Origin: Sporosarcina pasteurii
GTDB lineage: Bacteria; Bacillota; Bacilli; Bacillales_A; Planococcaceae
DNA: 64,000 nucleotides
Reading direction: 5' to 3'
Assembly: GCF_041295575.1 (NCBI RefSeq)
Contig: NZ_CP160452.1
Coordinates: 2,170,001 to 2,234,000, forward strand
Both the position numbers and the translations under genes were made by a program. Under the pieces are notes generated by a model that did no database searches, was not told the origin of the DNA, and was given only the letters and a program-made list of their open reading frames with translations. Shown here in pieces: positions 1 to 9,237 of the stretch (position 1 is its first letter; every line of letters begins with the position of its first letter).

Positions 1-33
1 CGATTCAAATTTATCTTGTATTATATGCTTATC

Positions 34-62
34 ATTATAATTGTGAAACTAAAATGAGTCAA
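34..62 (-). promoter_or_regulatory. Sigma-A promoter reading out of the left edge
   Basis: On the minus strand a TTGACT -35 (57-62) and a perfect TATAAT -10 (34-39) are separated by 17 bases. It lies after the divIVA stop and points out of the window. In B. subtilis the next gene is ileS, so this is probably its promoter, perhaps followed by a T-box leader that is not visible here. Confidence 0.6.
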
Positions 63-103
63 GTTTAAGAATTCTTTATCATTATAGGCGAAGTCTATAA
101 AAT

Positions 104-613
104 TTAAACCTCTTCTCCTGCAAGTTCTTGAACTTGTTCTACATCAATCTCATATTCAAGTAAATTATCCCAATCGTCTGCATTCACTAATTCCAGTTGC
201 GCTTCAATTAACATTTTAAAACGATTGCGGAACACTTTAGATTGCTTTTTCAAATCTTCAATTTCCAACGAAATTTTTCGTGCACGTGACAAAGCTTCAT
301 TAACAATACGGTCAGCATTTTTTTCCGCTTCTTTAATAATCAATTTTGATTCTTTCATCGAATTCCTACGAACATCCTCCGCAGCTTCCTGGGCTGTAAG
401 AATTGATTTTTGTAACGTTTCTTCTATCGTATTAAAATGCGTAATTTGCACCTGCGTTTGTTTTAGTTCGCTTTTAAGTGTTTTATTTTCTTCAATGAGG
501 TTTTCATAATCCTTCATTACTTGCTCTAAAAACTCATTGACCTCATCTTCGTCATATCCACGCCATTTACTACTAAATTCTTTATTATGTATATCAAGTG
601 GTGATAAAGCCAT
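104..613 (-). CDS. divIVA: Cell-division initiation protein DivIVA
   Basis: Coiled-coil scaffold that senses negative membrane curvature at poles and septa and, in Bacillus, recruits MinJ and the chromosome-anchoring machinery. The 169-residue protein has the conserved N-terminal lipid-binding block, with RGYDEDEVNEFL at about 18-29, followed by a long heptad-rich region to about residue 150. The membrane-inserting aromatic is Trp17 next to Arg18, where B. subtilis has Phe17-Arg18. It is last in the ylm run, after ylmH, and is preceded by a strong AGGAGG-type ribosome site. Length and order match the family. Confidence 0.97.
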   Translation of the reverse strand: MALSPLDIHNKEFSSKWRGYDEDEVNEFLEQVMKDYENLIEENKTLKSELKQTQVQITHFNTIEETLQKSILTAQEAAEDVRRNSMKESKLIIKEAEKNADRIVNEALSRARKISLEIEDLKKQSKVFRNRFKMLIEAQLELVNADDWDNLLEYEIDVEQVQELAGEEV

Positions 614-710
614 CTAAAATACCTCCTCTTACATTGTACTTCTCATTATACATATAAACGTTGTCGATTACAGCTGTTTTCTGTATTTTCACATACAATA
701 AACCGTAAAA

Positions 711-1487
711 TCATTCTAATTTCCCAGTAATCAGACGAATTTTGTCTTTTCTAGTTCTCCCTTCAATCGATATGATTTTAAATCGACCAAATCCACGGAT
801 AGATAAGACGTCTTCCTCAAATAATTCCATTGCTACATCGCTTTGAGACACCCAATTCACGCGTACTTTATCACTACGGACTAATGAAACCGCTTTTTGT
901 CTAGACATATTTGTAATGGCAGCGATGACAGCATCTAAACGCATCGAACTGACCACTTGTAGCGACTCTATCCACGTATCTGCAGAAACTAATATATCGG
1001 AGTCATCCGCAATTTGCGTGACAGAGATTTTTGCTTTGCCAATCGAAGTAAAATTCGCAACGATATAATCCTTTAACTCGGCCGTCACTGCAAATTGAAC
1101 TTCTTCATCACGAAATTGAATGTCCCCAAACTTCCCACGGTCAATGCCGAGCGACATGAGCGATCCAAGTACATCTTTGTGTGCTAACGTTATAAATTTA
1201 GAAGCATAATTAATCTTAAAAACAGTTACGCGATAATCTTCTTTGGTCGGTTCATAGTAATTCGGGTAAATGAGCACCCTCATTCTTTCAGCATTCGAAA
1301 ATGCACCATGCGCCGAAACAAGTAAATCGCTTCCACTGGCTAAAGACTGTACTATATAACGCTCTCTAGGGTTGAGATAATCAGTTAGTTTAGGCACATA
1401 TAAGTTTTCAACTTCCCTAATCCAACCAATCACAGTTTCTATAAACGGTTGTTCGTCTTTTCTAAAATGTTGAAGTATCGACTCCAT
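711..1487 (-). CDS. ylmH: YlmH, S4-domain RNA-binding protein
   Basis: Member of the YlmH family, RNA-binding proteins with a C-terminal S4 domain that associate with ribosomes and are encoded in the divIVA cluster of Gram-positives. The S4 segment lies at about residues 180-240 (MRLDAVIAAITNMSRQKAV, then a VRVNW strand). The second of two nearby ATGs is chosen because AAGGAGA sits seven bases before it, giving 258 residues; the first ATG, at 1493, directly abuts the ribosome site. It stands between ylmG and divIVA, as in B. subtilis. The family assignment is firm; its cellular role here is only inferred. Confidence 0.93.
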   Translation of the reverse strand: MESILQHFRKDEQPFIETVIGWIREVENLYVPKLTDYLNPRERYIVQSLASGSDLLVSAHGAFSNAERMRVLIYPNYYEPTKEDYRVTVFKINYASKFITLAHKDVLGSLMSLGIDRGKFGDIQFRDEEVQFAVTAELKDYIVANFTSIGKAKISVTQIADDSDILVSADTWIESLQVVSSMRLDAVIAAITNMSRQKAVSLVRSDKVRVNWVSQSDVAMELFEEDVLSIRGFGRFKIISIEGRTRKDKIRLITGKLE

Positions 1488-1587
1488 GCTCATTCTCCTT
1501 ACGAAAATTCATGCAATCATAAACAAAAATATCTGCAGACAAAGTTTCAATAACCTTGTCTACAGACTAGAACAGTCAATTTATATT

Positions 1588-1875
1588 TTACAGTAATGCA
1601 TTAATCATCATTTGAAATACGTTAGACACTCCGGCGGATATGAAGCGTAACGCAAATATCGCGATGATTGGCGATAAATCAATCATACCGAGTGGTGGAA
1701 TAAACCTTCTGAAAAATGATAAATAAGGTTCAGCTAATGTACCGATAAATCGACCAAATGCATTTTCTCGCATGGATGGGACCCAGGACATTAAAATATA
1801 AATAATTAAAATAAAACTATAAATGGAGATTGCATTTTTTATAAATCCATGCAATAACAGTAAAATGTCGATCAT
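1588..1875 (-). CDS. ylmG: YggT-family membrane protein YlmG
   Basis: Small integral membrane protein of the YggT family (95 residues), with two hydrophobic hairpins at about 10-30 and 65-90. The loop between them carries the family motif around SWVPSMREN and the phrase EPYLSFFRRFIPPLGMIDLSP. Members sit beside sepF in Firmicutes and affect membrane organisation or osmotic behaviour; no biochemical function is established. It lies 26 bases after sepF and so is probably co-transcribed with it. GAGGT occurs upstream of the ATG. Confidence 0.92.
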   Translation of the reverse strand: MIDILLLLHGFIKNAISIYSFILIIYILMSWVPSMRENAFGRFIGTLAEPYLSFFRRFIPPLGMIDLSPIIAIFALRFISAGVSNVFQMMINALL

Positions 1876-1901
1876 TGTAAAACATACACCTCATTCAGTT
1901 T

Positions 1902-2381
1902 CTATTGTTCAAAATAATCGGATATAGCACCAGCAACTTCTACGTTTTCCGGTACACAGAGAAAGATATCTGTTCCGATTCGCTGAATGTCTCCACCAAG
2001 TGCATAAACCGTGCCGCTTAGAAAATCTATAATTCGTACCCCTTGATCGCGCTCGATACGTTGTAAATTTACCACGACTGCTCTTTTGTTTTTCAAATGC
2101 TCTGAAATGTCTTGTGCTTCTGCATACACACGTGGCTCAGCCAGGACAACTTTGGAAGATTTCTGAGCACTTTGCAAGCTAACGATTCGCGGAGATGTTT
2201 GTTCATCTCTTACTGGATCAGGCTTACGATTTTTTGTCCTCTTAGGTCTCTGTTGTTCGGTCATCATCGGGCGGCGTACTTCACTTTTAGACTGTTGTTG
2301 TGGCTGTTGTTTAGCTTCCTTTAGTTCCTCTTCTTCCTCATCAAGATAAAACCAGTTTTGGAATTTGTTTTTTAAACTCAT
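1902..2381 (-). CDS. sepF: Cell-division protein SepF
   Basis: SepF binds the FtsZ C-terminal tail, polymerises into rings and anchors the Z-ring to the membrane with an N-terminal amphipathic helix. The 159-residue protein has an N-terminal helix ([19 protein letters not shown]), a Gln/Arg/Lys-rich linker (about 25-75) and a folded C-terminal domain (about 85-159) with [21 protein letters not shown]. The start overlaps the stop of the preceding gene as TGATG, so translation is coupled. Neighbours are ylmE and ylmG, the standard arrangement. Confidence 0.97.
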   Translation of the reverse strand: MSLKNKFQNWFYLDEEEEELKEAKQQPQQQSKSEVRRPMMTEQQRPKRTKNRKPDPVRDEQTSPRIVSLQSAQKSSKVVLAEPRVYAEAQDISEHLKNKRAVVVNLQRIERDQGVRIIDFLSGTVYALGGDIQRIGTDIFLCVPENVEVAGAISDYFEQ

Positions 2382-3079
2382 CAGTCTCCCTCGCTTTCCT
2401 CTCCGACTAGTGCTGTTCCAATTCTTACGTATGTTGCTCCCTCTTCAATTGCAATCATATAATCATTTGACATCCCCATAGACAGTTCAGTGCAAGGAGC
2501 ATGTGCTAAATTTAAAGTTTGAATTTGATTACGCAGTTCTCTCATTTTCTTGAAGATCGCTCGAATTTCTTCTTCGTCTTCAGTATTCGGCGCCATTGTC
2601 ATAAGTCCAACTACTCGTATTTTATCGTATTCCGCCAATTCTTCTATAAAGCTTGTCAACTCATCAGGCGTCAAGCCAGATTTTGATTCTTCACCGGAAA
2701 CGTTTACTTGTATGAAGCAATCTACTTGTTCTGTGGCACGCTTTTGAATTTCTTTAGCGATACTCATTCTACTTAATGAGTGGATGTGGCTAACCTTATC
2801 AATAATATCTCGGACCCTTCTACTTTGAAGGTTCCCAATAAAATGCCAGTTCACATTATCTGAAACTTGTTCTAGTTTTTGTGTTAAACCATCTGGACGA
2901 TTTTCTCCAAGATGCTTAAATCCTGAATCAATTACTTGTTTTGCTCGTGTCGAAGAAACACCTTTCGTAACAGCGACAACATGAACATCGGAACGATTTC
3001 GCCCAACTTTGTCACAAGAAGTTTGAATGTTTTTTTCGATTTGTTGTATACGTTGTTGAAGTTTGTTCATTCTAATCAC
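2381..3079 (-). CDS. ylmE: PLP homeostasis protein, YggS/YlmE family
   Basis: Pyridoxal-phosphate-binding protein of the YggS/PROSC family, a single-domain alanine-racemase-like barrel that buffers PLP and influences amino-acid pools. The PLP lysine is K39 in [10 protein letters not shown]; the phosphate-binding end shows [30 protein letters not shown]. Translation may begin at GTG (3079) or at the ATG three codons later; neither has a strong ribosome site. At 232 residues it is of normal length. In B. subtilis ylmD normally lies just upstream; here only 59 bases separate this gene from ylmC. Confidence 0.95.
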   Translation of the reverse strand: MIRMNKLQQRIQQIEKNIQTSCDKVGRNRSDVHVVAVTKGVSSTRAKQVIDSGFKHLGENRPDGLTQKLEQVSDNVNWHFIGNLQSRRVRDIIDKVSHIHSLSRMSIAKEIQKRATEQVDCFIQVNVSGEESKSGLTPDELTSFIEELAEYDKIRVVGLMTMAPNTEDEEEIRAIFKKMRELRNQIQTLNLAHAPCTELSMGMSNDYMIAIEEGATYVRIGTALVGEESEGD

Positions 3080-3138
3080 TACTTTTCATATATCATTCCT
3101 TTTATTGTAGCAATGAAAAACATACTAATCAATATAAA

Positions 3139-3384
3139 TCATTCTTTTTGCTCTTTCTTTCCTACTAAAACGATATCTTTTCCAATTACTGTAATATCTG
3201 AAACCCGAACTTTTTTCACGTCATTTTTCTTTGAATCAAAAAATAAAGCCCTTTCACCGCCGCCGATATGAAATGTTTCTATTTTTCCATTTTTGACGTC
3301 GATTGTTGCATCTTGCACGTATCCAAGAAAAGAACCTCTCGTCGCATCGATGACTTCCTTTTTTTGTATCTCAGAAAATTTCAT
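3139..3384 (-). CDS. ylmC: YlmC/YmxH family PRC-barrel protein
   Basis: Small sporulation-associated PRC-barrel-like protein (81 residues) of the YlmC/YmxH family. The text KFSEIQKKEVIDATRGSFLGYVQDATIDVKNGKI is diagnostic of the fold. The start chosen is the ATG preceded by AAGGAGC, ten codons inside the longest frame. It lies between sigG (upstream, beyond a terminator) and ylmE. Its molecular role is unknown. Confidence 0.88.
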   Translation of the reverse strand: MKFSEIQKKEVIDATRGSFLGYVQDATIDVKNGKIETFHIGGGERALFFDSKKNDVKKVRVSDITVIGKDIVLVGKKEQKE

Positions 3385-3454
3385 AACATCGCTCCTTTTT
3401 ACCACCATATGCATAAGAATAGATATTGAAAACCGTTAACACAACGATGAAAAT

Positions 3455-3487
3455 AAAAAAGCGCAATGCAACCGATGTGCACTGCGC
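3455..3487 (-). terminator. Rho-independent terminator after sigG
   Basis: Ten-base-pair GC-rich stem, GCGCAGTGCA against TGCATTGCGC with one G-T pair and a 7-base loop, followed on the minus strand by TTTTTTATTTT. It ends the sigG transcript 17 bases after its stop and separates sigG from the ylm genes. Confidence 0.9.
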
Positions 3488-3503
3488 GTTAACTTTGAAT
3501 TAG

Positions 3504-4286
3504 TTAATTTTCTTCCATGCCCTCACGAATAATTTTCACCGCATTTTTTTCTAATCTAGAAATTTGGGCTTGTGATATTCCCATCTCTTTTGCTATTTCT
3601 GTCTGTGTTTGCCCGAGATAAAAACGTTTATTCAAAATAGATTGTTGTCGCTCGTCCAATTCAGTCATCGTTTCTTTTACTGACACATAAGTTAACCATC
3701 GATCTTCTGATATAGTTTTATCTTGTAACTGGTCCATTAAAAATACAGGGTCTCCCTCTCCACTATTCATCGGTTCGTGAAGAGACATTGGGTCTTGTAT
3801 AGCGTCTAGTGCATACAGAATATCATCCGCTGGGATTTCAATTATCTCTGACAAGTCAGATAGCTTTGGTTCATGTTGATGTTCATTAATAAACTCTTCC
3901 CTAGCTCTCATCGCTTGGTAAGCAATATCTCGAAGCGATCTTGAAACTCGAATTGCATGATGGTCACGGAGATGTCTTTTGATTTCTCCTAATATCATTG
4001 GAACAGCGTACGTTGAAAATCGGACATTATGTTTTAAATCAAAGTTGTCAATCGATTTTAATAAACCGATACATCCAACTTGAAACAAATCATCTGCCTG
4101 CTCGCCGCGATAAATAAATCGCTGAACCAAGCTGAGAACTAATCTCAGGTTTCCAATCACCAGTTCTTCTCTTGCAGACTCATCGCCGTTTTGTAATCGC
4201 ACAAATGTCTCTCGCATTACTTCATTAGATAGTAACGGTAATTCAGACGTATCGATTCCACATATTTCAACTCTTGTACGTACCAT
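3504..4286 (-). CDS. sigG: RNA polymerase sigma-G factor (late forespore)
   Basis: Sigma-70-family factor that directs late forespore genes (SASP, germination, DNA repair). At 260 residues it is the usual length. Regions 2.1-2.4 (about 48-120: VIGNLRLVLSLVQRF, then DLFQVGCIGLLKSIDNFD and RFSTYAVPMILGEIKRHLRDH) and region 4 (about 195-255: ERQQSILNKRFYLGQTQTEIAKEMGISQAQISRLEK) are intact. The start MVRTRVEICGIDTSELPLL matches SpoIIIG. It follows sigE after a 93-base gap holding a sigma-F-type promoter, consistent with forespore-specific transcription plus read-through from spoIIG. Confidence 0.97.
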   Translation of the reverse strand: MVRTRVEICGIDTSELPLLSNEVMRETFVRLQNGDESAREELVIGNLRLVLSLVQRFIYRGEQADDLFQVGCIGLLKSIDNFDLKHNVRFSTYAVPMILGEIKRHLRDHHAIRVSRSLRDIAYQAMRAREEFINEHQHEPKLSDLSEIIEIPADDILYALDAIQDPMSLHEPMNSGEGDPVFLMDQLQDKTISEDRWLTYVSVKETMTELDERQQSILNKRFYLGQTQTEIAKEMGISQAQISRLEKNAVKIIREGMEEN

Positions 4287-4324
4287 TCTTTATTCCTCCG
4301 CATTCTTTAGATGACTGTATCGAT

Positions 4325-4352
4325 AGTCTATCCGCAGCGGTGTGGAATATGC
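4325..4352 (-). promoter_or_regulatory. Sigma-F-type promoter of sigG
   Basis: The minus strand reads GCATA (4348-4352), 14 bases, then GGATAGACT (4325-4333). This fits the sigma-F/sigma-G -35 GYATA and matches sigma-F -10 GGNNANAHT at every specified position; the spacer is one shorter than typical. It lies about 40 bases before the sigG start. In B. subtilis spoIIIG is sigma-F dependent. Confidence 0.6.
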
Positions 4353-4379
4353 GCAAAACATTTCCTCCAATTTCAACCA

Positions 4380-5090
4380 TTATGCAATTGGATGATTTAA
4401 CATTTCCCGTAGTTCAATAATAATTTTCTTTTCTAATCGAGAGATGTATGACTGGGAAATGCCAAGCATTTCAGCGACTTCTTTTTGAGTCATTTCGGTT
4501 TTTCCAGTTAAACCGAAACGGCATGCCATAATATATCTTTCTCGATCATTCAATGTCTTAACAGCTTCAATCATATGCTGTCTTTCAATTTTTCTCTCCA
4601 CGTTATCTATAATAATTGTCGCTTCGGTTCCCAATATATCAGATAGTAATAATTCATTTCCATCAGCATCCGAGTTTAATGGTTCATCGAAAGAGATTTC
4701 CGATTTTGTTCGATTCGTTTTACGAAGATGCATTAAAATTTCATTTTCAATACACCGTGAAGCATACGTAGCTAACTTAATATTTTTATCAGGCTTAAAT
4801 GTTTCAATTGCTTTTATAAGTCCAATTGCACCAATACTAATTAGATCTTCAATATGCGTATTCGTATTATCAAATCGACGGGCAATATACACAACGAGGC
4901 GTAAGTTTTTTTCAATTAACGTGTCTCGCGCTTCCATGTCACCTTCCATAAACGCACGAATCGTCTCAGCCTCTTCCTCTCGTGTAAGCGGTTTCGGAAG
5001 TGAACCATGTCCTCCAATATAGTACGTACCATTTTTGCCTCTGAAAAATGAAGCGATAATCGTCATCCATTTTTTAATTTCATTTAGCAT
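4380..5090 (-). CDS. sigE: RNA polymerase sigma-E factor precursor (early mother cell)
   Basis: Pro-sigma-E, the early mother-cell sigma factor, made inactive and membrane-tethered. The first ~21 residues form a short hydrophobic pro-sequence ([16 protein letters not shown]), and the conserved TYYIGG follows at about 22-27, near the SpoIIGA cleavage point. Region 2 ([20 protein letters not shown], then [17 protein letters not shown]) and region 4 ([20 protein letters not shown]) are complete. At 236 residues it is a few shorter than B. subtilis because the pro-sequence is shorter. The gene overlaps spoIIGA by 11 bases, coupling factor and protease. Confidence 0.97.
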   Translation of the reverse strand: MLNEIKKWMTIIASFFRGKNGTYYIGGHGSLPKPLTREEEAETIRAFMEGDMEARDTLIEKNLRLVVYIARRFDNTNTHIEDLISIGAIGLIKAIETFKPDKNIKLATYASRCIENEILMHLRKTNRTKSEISFDEPLNSDADGNELLLSDILGTEATIIIDNVERKIERQHMIEAVKTLNDRERYIMACRFGLTGKTEMTQKEVAEMLGISQSYISRLEKKIIIELREMLNHPIA

Positions 5091-5934
5091 GTTCTTTTCT
5101 CCTTTCGCCTATTATTTTTTCCATGGCAGAGACATGTAAAATCACATGAGCACCTTCGGGATAACGGCGGTCTTCTTTTGTTATAACGATAAAACCTTGA
5201 TCGAGCTTGCCACCTCCTTCGATTGACCAGTCATCATATTTAATACCAACTGCCCATGATTTGCCTTGTACAGTCAATAACCTGACAAGACGGAGTTCTT
5301 TCCTATATACCTCAGGAAAGTCTACCAGTGTAGATGGTCCTTGTGGATTCCATGAGAATAAAGCTTTTTTTAATGAATGAGGAATATAATTCTCTACTGC
5401 ATGTAATGCAATGAAATGAACTGGATAACCTGATAATGGCTCAGTACAGCTATTTCCTGAATCTACAAAAACTGTTAACGGAATTTCGCTCCCCCAAATA
5501 TGGAGGGTTGAATTGGCAAGAAGCTCTGAGACGTGTTGCGAAGTACGCACATCAAGCCATTTTATTTTTATAAGATAAAGCGCAAAATAAGCAATCCCTG
5601 CATAGATAATAACTGCTTGATAACCACCTAAAATTCGGACATTGTATTGTAACGCTGTCAATAATCCACCTGCAAATAGCGTACCAATTAGCACCATTGA
5701 GGCTGATTTTTTCCAAGGTTCAAATGACTTGCCGAAAGCAACAACTGTCATACTTATAAAAGCGACAAGAATTGTCCAAAATGAAACTGGGAAAAAAACA
5801 ACTGGTATCGCACCGACAAAGGAAGCTAAACAGAGCCGAGCAAGACCAATTTTCACATTTTGCATTTTATTTGCGAATGACAAAATCGTAAAGTTAAATA
5901 CCATATTCAATCCGATAATCAGCTCGCCATACAT
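5080..5934 (-). CDS. spoIIGA: Sporulation sigma-E processing peptidase SpoIIGA
   Basis: Membrane aspartic protease that matures pro-sigma-E in response to the forespore signal SpoIIR. The N-terminal half holds five or so transmembrane segments (to about residue 150). The C-terminal domain carries the pepsin-like catalytic motif [15 protein letters not shown] (about 155-170). Length is 284 residues against about 309 in B. subtilis. It is first in the spoIIGA-sigE unit, with a Spo0A-box candidate upstream, and is followed directly by its substrate gene. Confidence 0.95.
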   Translation of the reverse strand: MYGELIIGLNMVFNFTILSFANKMQNVKIGLARLCLASFVGAIPVVFFPVSFWTILVAFISMTVVAFGKSFEPWKKSASMVLIGTLFAGGLLTALQYNVRILGGYQAVIIYAGIAYFALYLIKIKWLDVRTSQHVSELLANSTLHIWGSEIPLTVFVDSGNSCTEPLSGYPVHFIALHAVENYIPHSLKKALFSWNPQGPSTLVDFPEVYRKELRLVRLLTVQGKSWAVGIKYDDWSIEGGGKLDQGFIVITKEDRRYPEGAHVILHVSAMEKIIGERRKEHAK

Positions 5935-5970
5935 AGAATGTCCTCCCTCGTACTAAAGATAGCACGCAAC

Positions 5971-6020
5971 CTATAAAATGTTTGTCGGTTTGGGTACTTT
6001 TAATAAAAAAAGGTTCGACA
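5971..6020 (-). promoter_or_regulatory. spoIIG promoter region with Spo0A-box candidates
   Basis: The 307-base gap 5935-6241 holds a perfect Spo0A box TGTCGAA on the minus strand (6014-6020), a near match TTGTCGG on the plus strand (5982-5988), and a TATAGG -10-like hexamer (5971-5976). In B. subtilis the spoIIG promoter is activated by phosphorylated Spo0A, so this is expected. No clear signal was seen in the remaining 6030-6185 stretch. Confidence 0.55.
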
Positions 6021-6186
6021 ATTTCCATGTTGAAAATATATGTATAGCGCCCAGATTACATGAGTAAAATGACGGACAAATTTTACAATTATCTTTTCAC
6101 CGGCATACCAAAGCAGAATAAGTGTAGTTTTTGTAGAGTCAAGAAATTTATGTTGCGAAATCATAAAAAATTATCTCAGTTCATAT

Positions 6187-6227
6187 AAAAAAACATTCCA
6201 TCAACGGAAAAACCATTGATAGAATGT
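6187..6227 (-). terminator. Rho-independent terminator after ftsZ
   Basis: The minus strand has an ACATTCTATCAATGG arm pairing, with a few wobbles, to CGTTGATGGAATGT across a TTTTTC loop, followed by a run of T. It lies 15 bases after the ftsZ stop and separates the dcw cluster from spoIIGA. Confidence 0.85.
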
Positions 6228-6241
6228 TTAAATGTTTATAT

Positions 6242-7426
6242 TTATCTACGGCGACGGTTTCTTAAAAATGTCGGAATATCTAAACCATCATCCGCTTGAT
6301 TATTTTGTTGCGCATGAATTGGTTCCGGTTCAGGTTGCTTATATTGCTCCTGTTCCTCACGACGACGCTCCATCGGACGTTCTACTTGTTGTTCACGAGC
6401 AGGTGATTGTGCACGATTTTGAGCGTTTCCACCAATTCCTGTACCTCTTGTAGGTCTTGCTGAAATTAATTGCTCTTCTGTAAATCCTGTTGCAATCACA
6501 GTAACAATAATTTCGTCTTTCAAATTATCATTAATTACGGAACCGAATATCATATTGACATCTTCATCAGATGCTGATGCAACAATATCTGCTGCTTCTT
6601 GTACTTCAAATAAGCTTAAATTGGATCCTCCTGTAATGTTCATGAGGACGCCTTTAGCACCGTCAATGGACGTTTCTAGTAGTGGACTGGAGATTGCTTT
6701 CTTCGCTGCTTCAGATGCTCGGTTCTCGCCAGTTGAAATCCCGATACCCATAAGTGCAGAGCCTTTATTAGACATAATTGTTTTCACGTCTGCAAAGTCT
6801 AGGTTGATCAGTCCTGGGACTGCAATTAAATCTGAAATACCTTGTACACCTTGACGTAGAACGTTATCTGCTTCACGGAATGCTTCAAGCATTGGTGTAT
6901 TCTTGTCAACGATTTCAAGTAGTTTGTCATTTGGAATGACAATTAATGTGTCTACGGAATCTTTCATCGCTGTTATTCCACCAATTGCTTGTGTTTGACG
7001 CTTTCGGCCCTCAAACGTAAACGGTCGCGTCACAACACCAACTGTTAATGCGCCCAAATCTTTTGCAACTTGCGCGATGACGGGTGCTGCTCCTGTTCCT
7101 GTACCTCCACCCATTCCGGCAGTAACGAATACCATATCTGCACCGCGTAGCGCTTCTTCGATTTGTTCTCTACTTTCTTCTGCTGCTTTCTTTCCAACTT
7201 CCGGGTTTGCTCCTGCCCCGAGTCCTCGCGTTAACTTTGTTCCAATTTGTAATTTCACTTCAGCTTCAGATAGATTAAGCGCTTGTGCATCTGTATTTAC
7301 AGCAATAAACTCGACACCTTCTACTCCATGCTCAATCATTCGGTTTACTGCATTATTTCCACCACCACCAACGCCGATTACTTTAATGACGGCAAGTTGG
7401 TCAATATTCGTATCAAAATCCAGCAT
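6242..7426 (-). CDS. ftsZ: Cell-division GTPase FtsZ
   Basis: Tubulin-like GTPase that forms the Z-ring. The 394-residue protein has the glycine-rich nucleotide loop [13 protein letters not shown] (about 18-30), the tubulin signature GGGTGTG (106-112) and the T7 synergy loop [11 protein letters not shown] (about 208-218). A Gln/Glu/Arg-rich linker (about 330-375) leads to the conserved tail [16 protein letters not shown] that binds FtsA, SepF and other partners. It is the last gene of the dcw unit, after ftsA, with a terminator behind it. Confidence 0.99.
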   Translation of the reverse strand: MLDFDTNIDQLAVIKVIGVGGGGNNAVNRMIEHGVEGVEFIAVNTDAQALNLSEAEVKLQIGTKLTRGLGAGANPEVGKKAAEESREQIEEALRGADMVFVTAGMGGGTGTGAAPVIAQVAKDLGALTVGVVTRPFTFEGRKRQTQAIGGITAMKDSVDTLIVIPNDKLLEIVDKNTPMLEAFREADNVLRQGVQGISDLIAVPGLINLDFADVKTIMSNKGSALMGIGISTGENRASEAAKKAISSPLLETSIDGAKGVLMNITGGSNLSLFEVQEAADIVASASDEDVNMIFGSVINDNLKDEIIVTVIATGFTEEQLISARPTRGTGIGGNAQNRAQSPAREQQVERPMERRREEQEQYKQPEPEPIHAQQNNQADDGLDIPTFLRNRRRR

Positions 7427-7485
7427 TTTCTCTCCTCCTAAATTTTACTTCCATATATGTTTGCTCATTCTATCAATCTCTAACA

Positions 7486-8769
7486 TTATTCAAAGAAGTT
7501 ATTAAATACTTTTCTCGCTTTAGACATAAAGCTTTCCTTTTCTACGTGCTCTCTGTTCGTCTGTTTTTGCGCTTTTGCTTGTGCAAATGAATGGTCATCA
7601 CTTGTACTTACAGCTGGTTCATCAGAAATTGAACCAAAGAACTCTTCTTGCATATGCGCATATCGAATTAGACCAACTGCTGTTGTATACATCGGTTCAC
7701 GTACACCGATGTATTCAGGTGTATGAATACGAACTCTCGATTTCAGGACATGGCGAGCGAGTGGAAGCATTCCTTCAATCTTCGTAATGCCTCCTGTTAG
7801 GACGACGCCGCCTGGTAAATCTTTAATCCCCATCTTAAATAACTCTTCTAAGACAAGGTCGAAAAGCTCTTCTAATCGAACACCAATGATTTCCGATATG
7901 TATCGTTGACTGTATTGTTCTTTAGAATCTGCACCAATCACTGGCACTTCGAATAAATCATCATCTGAAGCATCGTCATAAAAAGCATGTCCAAACTTAT
8001 GCTTTATTTTTCTTGCTTGTTCGGTAGGTGTCTTTAACACAATTGATAAATCTTTTGTTACGTGGTCTCCTCCTATTGGCAGTACACTAGTTGCCATGAG
8101 TCGATCATCACCGAAAATAGCAATCGTCGTTGAGCCTCCACCGATGTCAATAAAAGCTGTCCCATGATTCATTTCATCGTCCGTTAGCGCAAACGTTCCT
8201 GCTGCAAGAGGCTGTAAATAAATTTCTCGAATTGTTAAGCCCGCACGTTCAACACATCGTAAAATGTTATGAACAAGTGTTTTAGACGTCGTAATCAATG
8301 TTCCATCCATTTCTAATCGAACACCAATCATACCGCGAGGATCGGTAATTTCCCCGTAATCATCAACGATAAATTGCTTTGGAATAATATTCACAATTTC
8401 CCGTTCGGGTGGAACAGACATCACTTGTGCTGACTGCATCACACGATCAAGATCATCATCGGTAATTTCCCGATTCTCAGAATTAACTGCAACGACTCCT
8501 TTAACATCTTGTAAAGTGACACCGTTAGCAGGAATCCCTACTACCACTTCATGTATTGCCATCCCTGTCATTCTTTCGGCTTGGTCAACCGCTTTTTGAA
8601 TCGACTCTACAGTCGCATCAATATCAATAATCGTACCCCTACGAATTCCTGAAGACTGAACATTCCCTACTCCAATGACGTGAAGGGTTTCACCATCTAC
8701 TTCCCCAATCAACACTTTAATTGACGATGATCCAATATCTAATGAAACATATAGTTCAGATTGGCTCAA
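7486..8769 (-). CDS. ftsA: Cell-division protein FtsA
   Basis: Actin-like ATPase that tethers FtsZ to the membrane and recruits later division proteins. The 427-residue protein has the phosphate-1 loop SLDIGSSSIKVLIGEV (about 9-24), phosphate-2 AFIDIGGGSTTIAIF (about 207-221) and the adenosine motif VVLTGGITKIEGM (about 320-332). A C-terminal amphipathic helix (FMSKARKVFNNFF) follows an acidic/Gln linker. Translation starts at TTG (8767-8769), eight bases after GGAGGTG. It lies upstream of ftsZ with a 59-base gap. Confidence 0.97.
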   Translation of the reverse strand: MSQSELYVSLDIGSSSIKVLIGEVDGETLHVIGVGNVQSSGIRRGTIIDIDATVESIQKAVDQAERMTGMAIHEVVVGIPANGVTLQDVKGVVAVNSENREITDDDLDRVMQSAQVMSVPPEREIVNIIPKQFIVDDYGEITDPRGMIGVRLEMDGTLITTSKTLVHNILRCVERAGLTIREIYLQPLAAGTFALTDDEMNHGTAFIDIGGGSTTIAIFGDDRLMATSVLPIGGDHVTKDLSIVLKTPTEQARKIKHKFGHAFYDDASDDDLFEVPVIGADSKEQYSQRYISEIIGVRLEELFDLVLEELFKMGIKDLPGGVVLTGGITKIEGMLPLARHVLKSRVRIHTPEYIGVREPMYTTAVGLIRYAHMQEEFFGSISDEPAVSTSDDHSFAQAKAQKQTNREHVEKESFMSKARKVFNNFFE

Positions 8770-8863
8770 TGACTGACACCTCCAAATTTAAAGCTTATCT
8801 TCCATTCTATTTCATTATAACCATATTGTCTAAATTTTTTCGACATCGGGTATTCAAATCCTT

Positions 8864-9235
8864 TCATTCATTCGTATTTCCGGTCGCACTTTTACTTCTA
8901 TCAGTCCATTTTGCGAGTAATATTCTTCGGATGACAGCAATATTTTGAAAAAGCCGAACAGCAAATGCAAAGATTGCTGCAAGATATAAGTCAAGTCCGA
9001 GATGAACCCCTAAAAACGCAAGTCCAACTGCTAGAGCGATATTAAAGAAAAATCCTGTTACGAAGATTTTATCATCATATACTTGCTGTAGGCTAGCACG
9101 CATTCCCCCAAATAAGGAGTCAAGGGCAGCTAAAATAGCAATTGATAAATAGTTACTGTAAACTTGCGATACTTGTATGTCTGATAAAAGACCAAATGTT
9201 ACACCTAATATAAGGCCAAGCAAGGGTAGCCACAT
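8864..9235 (-). CDS. sbp: Small basic membrane protein Sbp
   Basis: Integral membrane protein of the DUF1290/small-basic-protein family (123 residues), with three or four hydrophobic helices and the motif GLLSDIQVSQVYSNYLSIAILAALDSLFGG near the N-terminus. It sits between the second DUF881 gene and ftsA, as in B. subtilis. The function is not known; the constant location suggests a part in division or envelope assembly. It starts two bases after the previous stop. A 94-base gap to ftsA shows no clear promoter to my reading. Confidence 0.93.
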   Translation of the reverse strand: MWLPLLGLILGVTFGLLSDIQVSQVYSNYLSIAILAALDSLFGGMRASLQQVYDDKIFVTGFFFNIALAVGLAFLGVHLGLDLYLAAIFAFAVRLFQNIAVIRRILLAKWTDRSKSATGNTNE

Positions 9236-9237
9236 CG

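Noticed and set aside
7077..7505. Long open frame antisense to ftsZ on the plus strand
   Set aside because: It is low-complexity Pro/Ala/Ser text complementary to a well-supported ftsZ and has no ribosome site.
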